From DASPFV01 sp035620975 (lineage in GTDB: Bacteria > Acidobacteriota > Vicinamibacteria > Vicinamibacterales > 2-12-FULL-66-21), in contig DASPFV010000248.1 in NCBI GenBank assembly GCA_035620975.1, positions 1 to 22,664 of the forward strand: 22,664 bases of DNA, given 5' to 3'. The translations under genes and the position numbers were made by a program. The number at the start of each line of letters is the position of its first letter. Position 1 is the stretch's first letter. A model generated the notes under the pieces. It saw nothing but the letters and a program-made list of their open reading frames with translations, was not told the DNA's origin and ran no database searches. Shown in pieces: positions 1-7,779 of this stretch.

Positions 1-275
1 ACGAACACGAACAGGCACGGACAAACATCGCCGCGGACGAACGCGAACAGGCACGGAGAAACATCGCCACGGACGAACACGAACGGGCACGGACAAACAT
101 CGCCACGGACGAACACGAACGGGCACGGACAAACATCGCCACGGACGAACGCGAACAGGCACGGACAAACATCGCCACGGACGAACGCGACCAGGCACGA
201 AAACATCGCCTCGGGCGAACACGAACAGGCACGGACAAACATCGCACGGACGAACGCGGACGAGCGCGGACTACT
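1..275 (+). repeat. Tandem array, 36-bp period, about 7.5 copies, open at the left edge
   Basis: Consecutive 36-bp units start at 1, 37, 73, 109 and 145, followed by shortened units at 181 (about 34 bp) and 215 (about 35 bp) and a decayed partial unit from 250. Each unit contains ACGAACACGAAC, then GGCACGGACAAACATCGCC. Substitutions are concentrated at a few positions (ACACGAAC versus GCGAAC, ACAGG versus ACGGG). There are no unique spacers, so it is not a CRISPR. The period is a multiple of three, so one frame stays open, but no gene-like start, Shine-Dalgarno or folding pattern is visible. The array continues beyond base 1. Its core is shared with the repeats at 561-610, 12450-12540 and 22558-22664. 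Confidence 0.93.
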
Positions 276-291
276 CTAGCCCGCTCGCAGT

Positions 292-311
292 TCCCCCGGC
301 TCCGTCGGGGA
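292..311. other. GC-rich hairpin upstream of the transposase remnant
   Basis: TCCCCCG and CGGGGA pair around a 7-nt loop, with one bulged C. It lies about 90 nt upstream of the IS200-type ATG. IS200/IS605 elements carry subterminal hairpins that TnpA recognises, so this may be the left-end hairpin of the broken element. It could equally be an unrelated GC-rich dyad. The rest of 276-403 shows nothing recognisable apart from a purine-rich stretch (GAGAGGAAGG, 388-397) that would serve as ribosome binding site for the remnant. Confidence 0.35.
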
Positions 312-403
312 GGCAGTCATCGTTTGACGTGGAGGACGTGTGCCCAGCGCAGATACTTCTACGTCCTTCGTGAGCCGCCAGGCACACGAGAGGAAGGGAC
401 CGG

Positions 404-517
404 ATGGATACACTGACGAGTCTGAACCACTCGGTATGGGACTGCAAGTACCACGTGGTCGTCATCCCGAAATGCCGCAGGCGCACGTTGTACGGGGAGC
501 TGCGGCGGCACCCGGGG
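404..517 (+). pseudogene. IS200/IS605-family (Y1) transposase, N-terminal fragment only
   Basis: The first 38 codons from ATG 404 read MDTLTSLNHSVWDCKYHVVV, followed by IPKCRRRTLYGELRRHPG. This is the typical start of IS200-type TnpA proteins, which carry a HUH single-strand nuclease domain. Homology stops abruptly around base 517. The HUH motif (normally around residue 60), the catalytic tyrosine and the rest of the roughly 140-residue protein are missing. The frame runs on to 718 through unrelated sequence and antisense to the peptidase gene, so the fragment cannot make an active transposase. A purine-rich ribosome binding site lies 6-15 nt upstream. The fragment sits between two patches of the same tandem-repeat family, which suggests deletion or recombination at the repeats. 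No right end or peptide-RNA partner is seen. Confidence 0.82.
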
Positions 518-560
518 GTCGGTCATATTTCGACAATTGGCGCGGCAGAAGGAGCCGGAT

Positions 561-610
561 CCGTGTTCCGTGTTCTTCCGTGTTCTTCCGTGGCGGTGTT
601 CGTCCGTGGC
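561..610 (-). repeat. Short array of the GCCACGG/AACACGG repeat family, reverse orientation
   Basis: Read on the minus strand it begins GCCACGGACGAACACC and continues with repeated GGAAGAACAC units about 10 nt long. It starts right after the stop codon of the S9 peptidase gene and in the same orientation as that gene. It is the same family as the arrays at 1-275, 12450-12540 and 22558-22664. The preceding stretch, 518-560, shows nothing recognisable. Confidence 0.85.
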
Positions 611-625
611 GCGCTGATCAGCGCG
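610..625. other. Perfect 16-bp palindrome over the S9 peptidase stop codon
   Basis: CGCGCTGATCAGCGCG is a perfect palindrome, and its TGA on the minus strand is the stop codon of the peptidase gene. As RNA it would form a 5-bp GC stem with a 6-nt loop. No T-run follows, so a classical intrinsic terminator is not supported. It may slow 3' decay or be a repeat-associated dyad. Confidence 0.6.
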
Positions 626-2678
626 GGGTGGTCGGCGGCTTCGTGGCGGGCTTCAGGAACCTGTCGTACCAGTCGAGATAGCGCTGGAGGCGGTCGACCT
701 TGTAGCTCGGGATCGTGATGCCGTGGTACTGGTTCGGGTAGATCACCAGCTGCGTCTCCACCCCGAGGCTGCGCAGCGCCTGATACATCTGCTCGCTGCC
801 CAGCAACGGCACGTTGAAATCCTTTTCCCCGCACATGAAGAGTGTTGGCGTGCGGATGCGGTCGGCCTTGAAAAAGGGATACGACACCTTCAGCCACACG
901 TCGGGCGTCTTCCACGGCGGCCCGAGCTCGTGCTCGTACTGGGTGATGTACTGGTCGGTGCCGTACATCGAGATCTGGTTCGAGCTGCCCGCCCCGCTGA
1001 TGGCCGCCTTGAACCGGCTGTCGGTCGCTATCGTGTAGTTGGTCAGGATCCCGCCGTAGCTCCACCCTCCGATGCCGAGGCGGTGCGGGTCGGCCAGGCC
1101 GGTCTTCACCACGTGGTCCACGGCGCCCAGCAGATCGACCACCTCCTTGTTGCCCCAGTCCGCGAAGATCGCTTTCTGATATGCGCTCCCGCGTCCATTG
1201 CTGCCCCTGTAATTCACGGCGACGACGACGTAGCCGTGGGCGGCGAAGAGTTCGCGCTCGAAATGGAACGAGTGTTCGTCCTGCCCGTTGGGACCGCCGT
1301 GGATCCGAAGCAGCGTGGGATAGGACCGGCCTGGCTGCCAGGACGGCGGCTTCACGATCAGCCCGTGCACTTCGGTGCCATCGCGGCTGATCGACGTGAA
1401 GTCCTCGGTGATGCCGGTCAGCACTCCCTTGAGCCACGCCTCGTTATGGCGGGTCAGCCGGCGCAGCGTGTTCCCGTCGAGGGCGTGGACCTCCGGCAGT
1501 TCGGCCGCCGTCGACGCGAGCACCGCCAGACCGGCACCGGGCTCGCCGGAAGGGGCCGAGACGACTCGACGCCCTTCCGTGAGGCGCTGGATCCGGCCGC
1601 CCTCCACCGGCACTGTGGCGATGTACTGCGTGCGATCGTCCACGACCACGAAGGTCAGCGACCGGCTGTCGGCCGACCAGAGGGCGTCCCGCACAGGCCG
1701 ATCGAGAGGATCGGTGAGCGTGCGCGGCTCGCCGCCGGCCGCGGGGATCACCGCGAGCCGCGCCTGGTCGTAGGCGCTGTACTTCAGCTCCTCCCCGAGC
1801 AGATACGAGATCCACCGGCCGTCGGGGCTCCAGCCCAGCCTCCCGCTCTCCTCCGCACTGGTGGCGGTCAGGCGCCTGGCCTCCGCCCCGGGCGAGGCAT
1901 CGATGACGAACAGGTCCTCGCTCGGCGCCTTGTCCACGTCGTCGTCGCCGTGACGGCGGATGAACGCGATCTGGCGTCCGTCCGGCGACCATGCCGGCGA
2001 CGTCTCGTCGAACGGCCCAGGGGTCAGGGGTTCGGCCCGCTTCGCCTCGAGTGAGAACAAGTACAGGTGCGATCGCTCGCCGCGCAGGAATCCGTCGCCG
2101 TCGGCCTTGAAGCGATAGCGATCCACCACGATCGGCTTCGGCGTCTTCGCCGGCCCTTCTTTCGCCTTCTCAGCTTCGGCTTCGGCCTCCGCGACCTCAG
2201 GATCCGGATCCTTTACGACCAGGGCCAGCCGGCGGCTGTCGGGAGACCACGCGTAGTCCGTCACTCCTCCCTTGACGTCGGTCAGCTTGACGGCCTCCCC
2301 GCCGCTCCGGTTCATGAGCCAGACCTGCCCGGACTTGGCGCCGTGGCGCGACGACACGAACGCGAGGTACTTCCCGTCGGGGCTCCAGCGGGGACGCGAT
2401 TCGCTTTCAGGAGTCGACGTGATCTGGATCTGCTCGCGGCCGTCCCAGCTCACCATCCAGACGTCGGTGTCGGTCTTGTCGGTCTCTTTGATCGAGCGAG
2501 TGACGGTGTACGCAACCCAGCGGCCGTCAGGTGAGCGCTGCGGGTCCTGCACCTCCCGGACGTCGAAGACATCTTCCGTGCGCAGCGGCCGCCTGCCCTG
2601 GGCAATGAGGTCTTCCGCCAGCGAGCCCTGAAAGGCGAACGCCGCCGGCAGGAGGAACAGCCATGCGCGCCGGCTCAT
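618..2678 (-). CDS. Exported S9-family peptidase (acylaminoacyl-/dipeptidyl-peptidase type)
   Basis: The product is a 686-residue serine peptidase of the prolyl oligopeptidase clan, expected to cleave short peptides. A basic start followed by a hydrophobic stretch (LFLLPAAFAF) and GSLA-ED looks like a cleavable signal peptide, placing it in the periplasm or envelope. The N-terminal half is a beta-propeller with PD40/TolB-like repeats (SPDGRWVAY, SPDGKYLAFV, SPDSRRLALV, SPDGRQIAFI, SPDGRWISYL). The C-terminal alpha/beta-hydrolase domain carries Ser about 540 in GGWSYGG, Asp about 620 in GEKDFNVP and His about 652 in YPNQYHG, an intact triad. A low-complexity EAEAEAEK insert lies near residue 165. 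ATG 2678 overlaps the korB stop (TGATG); GTG 2681 is an alternative, and GGAGAG lies upstream of both. It looks translationally coupled to korB, an unusual partner. The exact peptide specificity is unknown. Confidence 0.93.
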   Translation of the reverse strand: MSRRAWLFLLPAAFAFQGSLAEDLIAQGRRPLRTEDVFDVREVQDPQRSPDGRWVAYTVTRSIKETDKTDTDVWMVSWDGREQIQITSTPESESRPRWSPDGKYLAFVSSRHGAKSGQVWLMNRSGGEAVKLTDVKGGVTDYAWSPDSRRLALVVKDPDPEVAEAEAEAEKAKEGPAKTPKPIVVDRYRFKADGDGFLRGERSHLYLFSLEAKRAEPLTPGPFDETSPAWSPDGRQIAFIRRHGDDDVDKAPSEDLFVIDASPGAEARRLTATSAEESGRLGWSPDGRWISYLLGEELKYSAYDQARLAVIPAAGGEPRTLTDPLDRPVRDALWSADSRSLTFVVVDDRTQYIATVPVEGGRIQRLTEGRRVVSAPSGEPGAGLAVLASTAAELPEVHALDGNTLRRLTRHNEAWLKGVLTGITEDFTSISRDGTEVHGLIVKPPSWQPGRSYPTLLRIHGGPNGQDEHSFHFERELFAAHGYVVVAVNYRGSNGRGSAYQKAIFADWGNKEVVDLLGAVDHVVKTGLADPHRLGIGGWSYGGILTNYTIATDSRFKAAISGAGSSNQISMYGTDQYITQYEHELGPPWKTPDVWLKVSYPFFKADRIRTPTLFMCGEKDFNVPLLGSEQMYQALRSLGVETQLVIYPNQYHGITIPSYKVDRLQRYLDWYDRFLKPATKPPTTPR

Positions 2679-3721
2679 CACTTGAGGCTCTCCATGACTT
2701 CGTCGAGGACCGCCCGCGGCGGCCGGACCCGCTCGAGCGGCAGCGCCGCCAGCGGCTCGTCGACGAGGTTCAGGAGGCTGACGAAGTCTTCCTTCTCCGG
2801 CTCGACGTACAGAATCCCTGTCGCGAACTCACCGCGACTCGCCGTGTCGTGCAGGAGGCGGATCGCTGCGAGCTTGTCGGTGGGGTCGTAGTCCTCCGCC
2901 ACCTTCTTCAGGTACAGCCTCGAGCCGTCGTGCAGCTCGACGGCGTGGGTCGTCCCCGGGTCGTACTCGACCGTGATGTCGTCGAAAAACGGCACGAAGT
3001 TGATCTCGCCGAGCGGCTCGTCATGATCCTTCGCGTAGGCGTAGCTCTTGGTCGACCCCTCGTGATCGTTGAAGGTCACGCAGGGTGACAGCACGTCGAT
3101 CATGCAGGTCCCGCGGTGGGCGAGCGACGCCTTGAGGATGGCGAGCAGCTGGCGCTTGTCGCCCGAGAAGGATCGCGCCACGAAGGACGCGCCGAGCTGG
3201 ATCGCCAGGGCGCACGTGTCGATGGGCGGCAGGTCGTTGGACAGGCCGCTCTTCGCCTTCGAGCCCATGTCCGCCGTCGGCGAGAACTGGCCCTTCGTGA
3301 GGCCGTAGCAGCCATTGTCCTCGATGATGTAGACAATCGGCACGTTGCGGCGCATCAGGTGCACGAACTGGCCGATGCCGATGGCGCCGGTGTCACCGTC
3401 GCCGCTGACGCCGATCGCGATGAGCTTCCGGTTCGCGAGCACCGCCCCCGTGCCCACCGACGGCATGCGGCCGTGCACGGCGTTGAAGCCGTGTGCCTCG
3501 CCCAGGAAATACGCCGGGCTCTTGCTCGAGCAGCCGATCCCCGACAGCTTGATGACCTCGCGGGGGTCGACGCCCATCTCGAAGAACGCGTCGATGATGC
3601 GCTCGGAGATCGCGTTGTGGCCGCAGCCCGCGCAGAGCGTGGTCTTGCCCCCGCGGTACGGCTGTATCTCGAGGCCGATCCGGTTGACTTTGCGCCCGGG
3701 TTCGGGAGTGACTGTCGCCAT
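2678..3721 (-). CDS. korB: 2-oxoacid:ferredoxin oxidoreductase beta subunit, probably 2-oxoglutarate-specific
   Basis: This 347-residue subunit binds thiamine diphosphate and a [4Fe-4S] cluster and, with the alpha subunit, converts 2-oxoglutarate, CoA and oxidised ferredoxin to succinyl-CoA, CO2 and reduced ferredoxin in the cytoplasm. The sequence shows CAGCGHNA at 30-37, GIGCSSK with Cys64, the ThDP/Mg motif GDGDTGAIG from 107 to NGCYGLTKGQ near 136, and Cys214. The four cysteines (30, 33, 64, 214) match the cluster ligands of this family. The start is ATG 3721, with AGGAGG at 3730-3735 eight bases upstream; the longer open frame upstream is antisense noise over korA. It lies 17 nt after korA. 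Substrate assignment to 2-oxoglutarate rests on the TCA neighbours and is an inference; pyruvate or other 2-oxoacids are not excluded by sequence. Confidence 0.95.
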   Translation of the reverse strand: MATVTPEPGRKVNRIGLEIQPYRGGKTTLCAGCGHNAISERIIDAFFEMGVDPREVIKLSGIGCSSKSPAYFLGEAHGFNAVHGRMPSVGTGAVLANRKLIAIGVSGDGDTGAIGIGQFVHLMRRNVPIVYIIEDNGCYGLTKGQFSPTADMGSKAKSGLSNDLPPIDTCALAIQLGASFVARSFSGDKRQLLAILKASLAHRGTCMIDVLSPCVTFNDHEGSTKSYAYAKDHDEPLGEINFVPFFDDITVEYDPGTTHAVELHDGSRLYLKKVAEDYDPTDKLAAIRLLHDTASRGEFATGILYVEPEKEDFVSLLNLVDEPLAALPLERVRPPRAVLDEVMESLK

Positions 3722-3729
3722 GTGTCGCG

Positions 3730-3735
3730 CCTCCT
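3730..3735 (-). promoter_or_regulatory. Consensus Shine-Dalgarno of korB
   Basis: AGGAGG on the minus strand, 8 nt before ATG 3721, fixes the start. It is the strongest ribosome binding site in the window; several other genes here have none that is recognisable. Confidence 0.85.
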
Positions 3736-3738
3736 GCC

Positions 3739-5631
3739 CTACTCGCGTCCGGCGCCGAGCGCCGCGTGGACCGCCGGTACCAGGGCCGCCCTGGCCTTCA
3801 GGCCTTCCTGCGCCAGAATCGAGTCCGTAATCGACCGGGCATCGATCGGCAGCCCGGTGTAGTGCAGCACGCTCCGGAGCCTGGCGCTTCGCGCGTGGGC
3901 CAGCTCCATCCGCATGAGCGCCAGCATCTGCGCATCGCGGTTCTGCTCGACGACGTAGACCCGCGCGTAGCGATCCAGGAACGCATCCAGGCCGTCGGTG
4001 AACGGGAACGCCCGCAGCCGCAGATAGGCCGTGCGGATGCCGGCCTCCCGCCGCAGCTGATCCCGGCTCTCCTCGATCGCCCAGTGGCTCGTACCGTAGC
4101 CCACGATGGCGACCTCGGCACCCGGCTCGTCGAACACCTCCGGGGCGGGAACGTGCCGCCGCGCGGTCTCGAACTTGCGCGCCAGGCGGTCCATGTTGTT
4201 CACGTAGTCGTCGGGCCGCTCGCTGTACTGGCCGCGCTCGTTGTGACCGGATCCGCGGGTGAAGTACGCCGGCATGCGATGGCCCGGGATGGTGCGATAC
4301 GGGATGCCGTCGCCATCGACGTCCCTGTAGCGGCCCCACTCGCCCAGCCGCTGCAGCGTCGCCTCGTCCAGCACCTTCCCGCGGTCCGGCGGCCGATCCG
4401 GATACTCGAATGGATCGGCCATCCACGTGTTCATCGCGAGATCGAGGTCGCTCATCACGAAGACCACCGTCTGGAAGCGCTCGGCGAGATCGAACGCATC
4501 CATGGCCATCGTGTAGCACTCCTGGACCGACGCCGGGATCAGCAGGAGGTGCTTCGTATCGCCGTGCGACAGGACGGCCGTGGCGAGCACGTCCTGCTGC
4601 GACGTGCGGGTGGGCAGGCCCGTCGACGGCCCGACGCGCTGGATGTCGAAGACCACACCCGGGACCTCGGCATAGTAGGCCAGCCCCGAGAACTCGCTCA
4701 TCAACGAGATCCCCGGTCCCGAAGTGGAGGTCATGGCGCGGGCTCCCGCCCAGCCGGCGCCGAGGACCATGCCGATGGACGCGATCTCGTCCTCGGCCTG
4801 CACGATCGCGAACGTCGCCTTTCCCGTCTCCCGATCCACGCGATACTTGCGCATGTAGGAGATCAGCGTCTCCGGCAGCGACGACGAGGGGGTGATCGGG
4901 TACCACGCGATGACGGTCACCCCGGCCATCATGCAGCCGAGCGCCGCCGCCGCGTTGCCCTCGATCAGGATCTTGCCGGCCGTGCGGTCGAGCGGCTCGA
5001 TCCAGTACGGATCCGCCTTCGTCAGGTGGGTCGAGGCGTAGGCGAACCCGGCCTCGAGCGCGGCCAGGTTCAGCTCGATCGCCTTCGTCTTCTTCCCCAT
5101 CTGGCGCCGCAGCGCGTGTTCCATCTGGCCCAGCTCGATCCCGAGCAGCCTGGAGAGCACCCCGTCGTAAATCATGTTCTTGACGAGGCGGCGCAACTTC
5201 GCGTCCTTGCACACCTCGGCCACGATCCGGTCGAACGGGACGGGGTAGAACGTGAGGTCCGCGCGCAGGCCCGACAGCTTCAGCGGCTCGTCGTAGAGCA
5301 CCGCGGCTCCGGGCTCGAGCGCCAGAACGTCTTCCTTCGCGGTCTCGGGGTTCATCGCGACGAGGAAGTCGATCTCATTCTTGCGGGCGATGTAGCCGTG
5401 GGGGTTCGCGCGGATGGTGTACCAGGTGGGCAGCCCCGCAATGTTGGACGGGAACATGTTCTTGCCGGACACGGGGACGCCGCTCTGGAAGATCGAGCGC
5501 AGGAGGACGAGGTTGGCGGTCTGGCTGCCGGACCCGTTGACGGTCGCGACCTGGATGCTGAAATCGTTGACTACCCGGCGCGGAGCCGACGGGTCGGCGG
5601 CCCCCCGGGCCGCGGGTGCACTCGATGACAT
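3739..5631 (-). CDS. korA: 2-oxoacid:ferredoxin oxidoreductase, fused gamma-alpha subunit (KorA)
   Basis: This 630-residue protein joins the gamma domain (about residues 28-200, NGSGSQTANLVLLRSIF and GKNMFPSNIAGLPTWY) to the alpha/pyrimidine-binding domain (about 222 onward). The alpha part shows YPITPSSSLPETL at 244-256, TSTSGPG at 301-307 and QRVGPSTGLPTRTSQQD at 331-347, the hallmarks of the 2-oxoacid:acceptor oxidoreductase family. It pairs with KorB to oxidise 2-oxoglutarate with ferredoxin. ATG 5631 is chosen because GGAAGGA lies five bases upstream and because sequence beyond it is intergenic. sucD ends 107 nt upstream, and an extended -10-like promoter lies in that gap, so korA-korB-peptidase may be its own transcript. 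No ferredoxin domain or ferredoxin gene is present here. The family is sure; 2-oxoglutarate specificity follows from the TCA context. Confidence 0.95.
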   Translation of the reverse strand: MSSSAPAARGAADPSAPRRVVNDFSIQVATVNGSGSQTANLVLLRSIFQSGVPVSGKNMFPSNIAGLPTWYTIRANPHGYIARKNEIDFLVAMNPETAKEDVLALEPGAAVLYDEPLKLSGLRADLTFYPVPFDRIVAEVCKDAKLRRLVKNMIYDGVLSRLLGIELGQMEHALRRQMGKKTKAIELNLAALEAGFAYASTHLTKADPYWIEPLDRTAGKILIEGNAAAALGCMMAGVTVIAWYPITPSSSLPETLISYMRKYRVDRETGKATFAIVQAEDEIASIGMVLGAGWAGARAMTSTSGPGISLMSEFSGLAYYAEVPGVVFDIQRVGPSTGLPTRTSQQDVLATAVLSHGDTKHLLLIPASVQECYTMAMDAFDLAERFQTVVFVMSDLDLAMNTWMADPFEYPDRPPDRGKVLDEATLQRLGEWGRYRDVDGDGIPYRTIPGHRMPAYFTRGSGHNERGQYSERPDDYVNNMDRLARKFETARRHVPAPEVFDEPGAEVAIVGYGTSHWAIEESRDQLRREAGIRTAYLRLRAFPFTDGLDAFLDRYARVYVVEQNRDAQMLALMRMELAHARSARLRSVLHYTGLPIDARSITDSILAQEGLKARAALVPAVHAALGAGRE

Positions 5632-5689
5632 GGATGTCCTTCCGCCGGGCAGCTGAACTGTGGAAGAGGGGCGGAAACTCTTGTGAAAA

Positions 5690-5698
5690 GTATACCAG
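5690..5698 (-). promoter_or_regulatory. Extended -10 promoter candidate for korA
   Basis: Minus-strand TGGTATACT gives a good -10 hexamer (TATACT) with an upstream TG. No clear -35 is seen at 16-18 nt. The predicted start near 5683 would leave a leader of about 50 nt containing the korA ribosome binding site. The AT content stands out against the surrounding sequence. Confidence 0.5.
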
Positions 5699-5738
5699 CC
5701 TCTTCGCGGCGCCCCCGGCCGGACGGCCCGTGCCGCTG

Positions 5739-6611
5739 TTACGTCCGCAGCGCTTCCCGCACGGCCCCGGCGATGTCGGCCGGGCTGCGCACGACGTGCA
5801 CGCCGGCCGCGGTGAGCGCGGCCATCTTCTCGGCGGCGGTCCCCTTGCCTCCTGCGATGATCGCGCCCGCGTGCCCCATGCGGCGCCCGGGCGGCGCGGT
5901 CTGCCCGGCGATGAAGCCGACGACGGGCTTCGGGAAGCCTCGCGCGATGAACGCCGCGGCTTCTTCCTCGGCCGTCCCGCCGATCTCGCCGATCATCACC
6001 ACGGCCTCGGTTGCGGGGTCGGCCGCAAACAGCGTCAGCGCGTCGATGAAGCTCGTGCCGATCAACGGATCCCCGCCGATCCCGATGCAGGTCGTCTGGC
6101 CGAGCCCGAGCTTGGTGAGCTGGTGAATGGCCTCGTAGGTGAGCGTGCCGCTCTTGGAAACGATGCCGACACGGCCCTCCTGGCAGATGTGGCCGGGGAT
6201 GATCCCGGCCTTGGCCTGCCCGGCCGTGATCAGACCGGGGCAGTTCGGTCCGATGAGCCGCGTGCGCGTGGCGCGCAGCACCAGCAGCGCCCGCATCATG
6301 TCGAGCGTCGGGATCCCCTCGGTGATGCAAACGGCCAGCGGCAGGGCGGCATCGGCCGCTTCGAGTATGGCGTCGGCCGCCGCCGGGGGAGGCACGAAGA
6401 TCACCGTGGCGTTCGCGCCTGTCTGGCGCACGGCGTCGGACACCGTGTTGAACACCGGCCAGCCCTCGTGCGTCGTCCCGCCCTTGCCCGGCGTCACGCC
6501 GCCGACGACGGTGGTGCCGTATGCGGCGGCCTGCTTCGCATGAAATGTCCCCTCGCGGCCCGTGAGGCCCTGGACGAGGAGCCGCGTGGTCCTGTCGATG
6601 AGTACGGCCAT
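5739..6611 (-). CDS. sucD: Succinyl-CoA synthetase (ADP-forming) alpha subunit
   Basis: This 290-residue subunit has about the usual length for SucD. It interconverts succinyl-CoA plus ADP/Pi and succinate plus CoA plus ATP, working with SucC. The N-terminal CoA-binding Rossmann domain has GLTGREGTFH at 15-24 and GVTPGKGG near 38-45. GPNCPGLI is at 121-128. The phosphorylated active-site histidine is His247 in GRRMGHAGAIIAGGKGTA. ATG 6611 follows sucC by 7 nt, the standard sucC-sucD arrangement, so the two are co-translated. Next to korAB it takes the succinyl-CoA that KOR makes. Nothing is unusual in the sequence. Confidence 0.98.
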   Translation of the reverse strand: MAVLIDRTTRLLVQGLTGREGTFHAKQAAAYGTTVVGGVTPGKGGTTHEGWPVFNTVSDAVRQTGANATVIFVPPPAAADAILEAADAALPLAVCITEGIPTLDMMRALLVLRATRTRLIGPNCPGLITAGQAKAGIIPGHICQEGRVGIVSKSGTLTYEAIHQLTKLGLGQTTCIGIGGDPLIGTSFIDALTLFAADPATEAVVMIGEIGGTAEEEAAAFIARGFPKPVVGFIAGQTAPPGRRMGHAGAIIAGGKGTAAEKMAALTAAGVHVVRSPADIAGAVREALRT

Positions 6612-6618
6612 GGGCCCG

Positions 6619-7779
6619 TTACCTGCCAGCCGCGACGACCTTCTCCGCCGCTTCGCTCATGGTGTCCGCCGTCGTGAAGTCGAGCCCGCTCTCCCGGAGC
6701 ATCTGCTTGCCCTGCTCGACGTTGGTGCCTTCCATGCGAATCACGATCGGCACGGGGACGCCGAGTTCCCTGACGGCGGCGATGACCCCCGCCGCGAGCA
6801 CGTCGCAGCGGAGGATGCCGCCGAAAATGTTGATCAGCACTGCTTTCACGCTGCGATCGGACATCAGGATCTTGAACGCGTTTCGGATCTGCTCGGTGTT
6901 CGCTCCGCCGCCGACGTCCAGGAAGTTCGCGGGCTCTCCGCCGGCCAGCTTGATGATGTCCATGGTGGCCATCGCCAGCCCCGCTCCGTTCACCATGCAG
7001 CCGATCGTGCCGTCGAGCTTGATGTAGTTCAGCGAGTACTTCGACGCCTCGACCTCGAGCGGCGCCTCCTCGTCCGGGTCCCGGAGCTCCTTCACATCGG
7101 CGTGGCGGTAGAGGGCGTTGTCGTCGAAGTTCATCTTGGCGTCGAGCGCCAGCAGGTCGCCGCCTTCCGTGACGATGAGCGGGTTGATCTCGATGAGGGA
7201 GGCGTCCGTCGCGATGAACGCCTGATATACCGCCTGCATCAGGCGCGCGGCCTGGCCGACCAGCGCGCCCTCGAGGCCCAGGGCGAACGCCAGCTTCCGC
7301 GTCTGGAACGCCGAGAGACCGGCTCCCGGGTGGATGAGCTCCTTGAAGATGCGCTCGGGTGTCTCGTGGGCGACTTTCTCGATCTCGACACCGCCTTCCT
7401 GGCTCGCCATCAGGACCGGGCGTTCGGATGCGCGATCGAGCACGAGGCCCAGGTACAGCTCCCTGTGGATCCGCAGGCCCTGTTCCACGAGGACCCGCCG
7501 CACGGTCTGCCCTTCCGGGGCCGTCTGGTAGGTGACGAGCTGCATGCCGATGATGTCCGACGCGGCACGCTCGGCTTCCTCAGGTCCTTTGACGACCTTC
7601 ACGCCGCCGCCCTTGCCGCGGCCGCCGGCGTGAATCTGGGCCTTCACCACCACCGTCCCCCCGCCGAGACGCCCGGCCGCGGCTCCGGCATCGGCCGGCG
7701 TGAACACGACTTCACCCCGGGGCACGGCCACGCCATAGCGCGCCAGGATGCTCTTGGCCTGGTATTCGTGGATCTTCAT
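6619..7779 (-). CDS. sucC: Succinyl-CoA synthetase (ADP-forming) beta subunit
   Basis: This is a 386-residue protein (E. coli SucC is 388). It has an N-terminal ATP-grasp domain with VKAQIHAGGRGKGGGVK at 45-61, EINP at 197-200 and DAKMNFDDNA near 212-222, then the ligase/CoA domain with GCMVNGAGLAM near 260 and INIFGGILRCD near 316-326. The start is ATG 7779, giving the conserved MKIHEYQAKSIL. The frame stays open upstream through the intergenic tract, but nothing conserved is encoded there. The 20 bases before the ATG are pyrimidine-rich with no Shine-Dalgarno, so initiation may be leaderless or structure-driven. It is divergent from sdhC and forms an operon with sucD. Confidence 0.98.
   Translation of the reverse strand: MKIHEYQAKSILARYGVAVPRGEVVFTPADAGAAAGRLGGGTVVVKAQIHAGGRGKGGGVKVVKGPEEAERAASDIIGMQLVTYQTAPEGQTVRRVLVEQGLRIHRELYLGLVLDRASERPVLMASQEGGVEIEKVAHETPERIFKELIHPGAGLSAFQTRKLAFALGLEGALVGQAARLMQAVYQAFIATDASLIEINPLIVTEGGDLLALDAKMNFDDNALYRHADVKELRDPDEEAPLEVEASKYSLNYIKLDGTIGCMVNGAGLAMATMDIIKLAGGEPANFLDVGGGANTEQIRNAFKILMSDRSVKAVLINIFGGILRCDVLAAGVIAAVRELGVPVPIVIRMEGTNVEQGKQMLRESGLDFTTADTMSEAAEKVVAAGR

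Noticed and set aside
1..275. CRISPR array (36-bp repeats)
   Set aside because: The 36-bp units are head to tail with no unique spacers, and no cas genes are nearby; it is a plain tandem repeat.
340..718. Small intact genes in the 340-718 region
   Set aside because: Beyond the 38 transposase-like codons these frames run through repeat DNA and antisense peptidase sequence with no conserved residues.
723..2054. Long plus-strand open frame opposite the S9 peptidase
   Set aside because: Antisense frame rich in Arg/Ala/Gly/Pro with no family motif; the peptidase on the other strand has intact propeller and triad motifs.
3766..5628. 620-codon plus-strand open frame opposite korA
   Set aside because: It follows from high-GC codon bias on the korA strand; no recognisable domain, composition typical of antisense frames.
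2678..5631. Pyruvate:ferredoxin oxidoreductase
   Set aside because: Sequence alone does not exclude it, but the two-subunit gamma-alpha plus beta form and position next to sucCD, sdh and icd favour 2-oxoglutarate.
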